From assembly GCF_015482765.1 (NCBI RefSeq), contig NZ_JADMLB010000071.1:1-64000 (forward strand): DNA of 64,000 nucleotides, read 5' to 3'. Both the position numbers and the translations under genes were made by a program. How positions within the stretch are numbered: the first letter of the stretch is position 1; the number at the start of each line of letters is the position of its first letter. Below are positions 63,008-64,000 of the stretch, in pieces. The stretch is from Halodesulfovibrio sp. (GTDB lineage: Bacteria > Desulfobacterota > Desulfovibrionia > Desulfovibrionales > Desulfovibrionaceae). The notes beneath the pieces were generated by a model. The model saw only the letters and a program-made list of their open reading frames with translations. It made no database searches and was not told the origin of the DNA.

Positions 63008-64000
63008 ATGAAGTCACAATCTCTGGACGCAGTCTGTGTTGTAGCCGGTACCACGATTGGTGCGGGCATGCTTGGTTTACCAATGGCTATTGGTTTTCTA
63101 GGCTTTAAAGTCAGCATGGTACTGCTTCTGGTCATGTGGGCTCTGGCATTCTACACTTCGCTTCTTTTGCTTGAAGTAAATCTTCAGCTCGGTGCGGGCT
63201 TGAATGTAAATATGATGGTTAAGAAAGTTCTTGGCAGATGGGGGCAGGTAATTGCCGTTGTTTGTCTGGCTTTCCTTTTATATGCAGTTCTTGTGGCATA
63301 CGTAACAGCAATGGGTGGCATTATTGCCCGTGCAATTGGTGTCAACGGTGATCCGTTCAGCACCGGTGTTTGTGCCGTAGCCTTTGCTGTGGCCATGGCA
63401 GTCATTATCTTCCTTGGCACTAATGCTATTGTACGCTTCAACAGCTTGTTCTTCCTGAGCATGCTTGGCGCTATGGCAATTGCTTTTGCGACTCTTAGCA
63501 CAACTGTTGATGTTCATGTTCTGATGGATGTAGCTCCGGATTACAAATACCTTGTAGGTGCTATTCCGGTTTTATTTGCTTCCTTCTCTTTCCACTTCTG
63601 TATCCCTAGCGTGACATCCGTTGTAGGTACAAATACCAAGCAGCTCGTCCGCATTATGTTCTGGGGAACTTTGCTTCCTCTTCTTTGTTACATGCTGTGG
63701 TTGTTCCTTTCTCTCGGTAGCGTGCCGATGGATCAGATCGTAAACATGAGCGGTAGCGTTGACTCCTTGATTAAGTCTATGTGCAACGGTTCTGTTGTTA
63801 TTCAGACTATTCTTTCTGTCTTCGCGGCATTTGCTCTTATTACTTCTTTCTTCGGGGTCGCACTGTCTTTATTTGACCTGATGGCGGAGACCCTGCGTCG
63901 CGGTAATACAAGTAAAGAGCGCCTTGGAACAACATTCATTGTATTCATTCCAGTACTGATTGCATCCCTGCTTGCTCCGGGTGGCTTTATTGCTGCGCTG
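63008..64000 (+). CDS. Aromatic amino acid-type permease (TyrP/Mtr-like), partial
   Basis: The first 331 codons are visible and the end lies beyond the window. The N-terminus has VVAGTTIGAGMLGLPMAI, the HAAAP-family signature, where the conserved Thr/Gly segment forms the unwound first helix. About nine helices are seen in this part, with FASFSFHFCIPSV in the middle. The family imports Trp, Tyr or Phe (or Ser/Thr) with protons. GGGGG occurs upstream at a slightly long distance from the ATG. The three palindromes upstream may control it. Confidence 0.88.
   Translation, partial: MKSQSLDAVCVVAGTTIGAGMLGLPMAIGFLGFKVSMVLLLVMWALAFYTSLLLLEVNLQLGAGLNVNMMVKKVLGRWGQVIAVVCLAFLLYAVLVAYVTAMGGIIARAIGVNGDPFSTGVCAVAFAVAMAVIIFLGTNAIVRFNSLFFLSMLGAMAIAFATLSTTVDVHVLMDVAPDYKYLVGAIPVLFASFSFHFCIPSVTSVVGTNTKQLVRIMFWGTLLPLLCYMLWLFLSLGSVPMDQIVNMSGSVDSLIKSMCNGSVVIQTILSVFAAFALITSFFGVALSLFDLMAETLRRGNTSKERLGTTFIVFIPVLIASLLAPGGFIAAL

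Noticed and set aside
1-64000. CRISPR arrays, insertion sequences, prophage, rRNA or tRNA genes
   Set aside because: I saw no spaced direct repeats, transposase or phage motifs, rRNA blocks or tRNA T-arm signatures. tRNA detection by eye is imperfect; a tRNA search tool would settle it.

Overview
The window looks like chromosomal core DNA from a sulfate-reducing bacterium of the Desulfovibrionaceae, possibly a moderately AT-rich marine member such as Halodesulfovibrio. The genus is an inference. Support comes from a selenocysteine formate dehydrogenase fused to NuoG-like Fe-S domains, a multiheme NrfH/Hao-type cytochrome pair, a putative sulfate exporter, a nickel-transport NikL-like protein, and the envC/S41 protease/divergent deacetylase cluster. 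There are no rRNA genes, insertion sequences, phage genes or CRISPR arrays. Genes are densely packed on both strands, and most transcription units end in clear intrinsic terminators.

Layout. 0-4.4 kb: an unknown protein, a secreted HExxH protein, and a minus-strand panC/DUF502/metK operon. 4.5-9.1 kb: a papain-like candidate cysteine peptidase, an RRM RNA-binding protein with a long leader, a solute-binding-like protein, a YjdF-like membrane protein, and a minus-strand arsR-permease operon. The permease is interrupted at codon 23 by an in-frame TGA followed by a SECIS-like hairpin, so I read it as a previously unrecognised selenoprotein. 9.2-17.6 kb: HD hydrolase, VOC protein, YeiH-like exporter, divergent LysR/SDR pair, YcaO protein and endonuclease IV. 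18-21.4 kb: YgjV, then a tetraheme NrfH-like plus octaheme Hao-like pair for reduced-nitrogen chemistry. 21.5-26.2 kb: a NikL-like protein, then two tandem TPP riboswitches, each with its own terminator, ahead of thiSGHFE. 26.3-30.5 kb: an RND efflux adaptor and pump. 30.5-38.1 kb: oxidoreductase, glycosyltransferase, HD protein, RicT-like PSP1 protein, metG, ndk-proC. 38.1-43.1 kb: the envelope cluster (M23/EnvC-like, S41 protease, divergent deacetylase) and an EndoIII-like glycosylase. 43.2-47.5 kb: a non-coding stretch with a probable small RNA, an AraC regulator and HrpB helicase.

48-56 kb forms a one-carbon block: fhs and folD, then NuoE-like, NuoF-like and a selenocysteine formate dehydrogenase. 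Together they would link CO2/formate, NAD(H), possibly ferredoxin, and the tetrahydrofolate branch. 56-60.4 kb has an Lrp-type regulator and an Mla/MCE lipid-transport operon. 60.5-62.3 kb is a SulP transporter. After a gap with three perfect palindromes, an aromatic-amino-acid-type permease runs off the right edge.

Two genes (permease and formate dehydrogenase) need UGA recoding, so the genome should carry selA, selB, selC and selD. None of these is in the window. All functional calls rest on motif recognition by eye; no database search was run.
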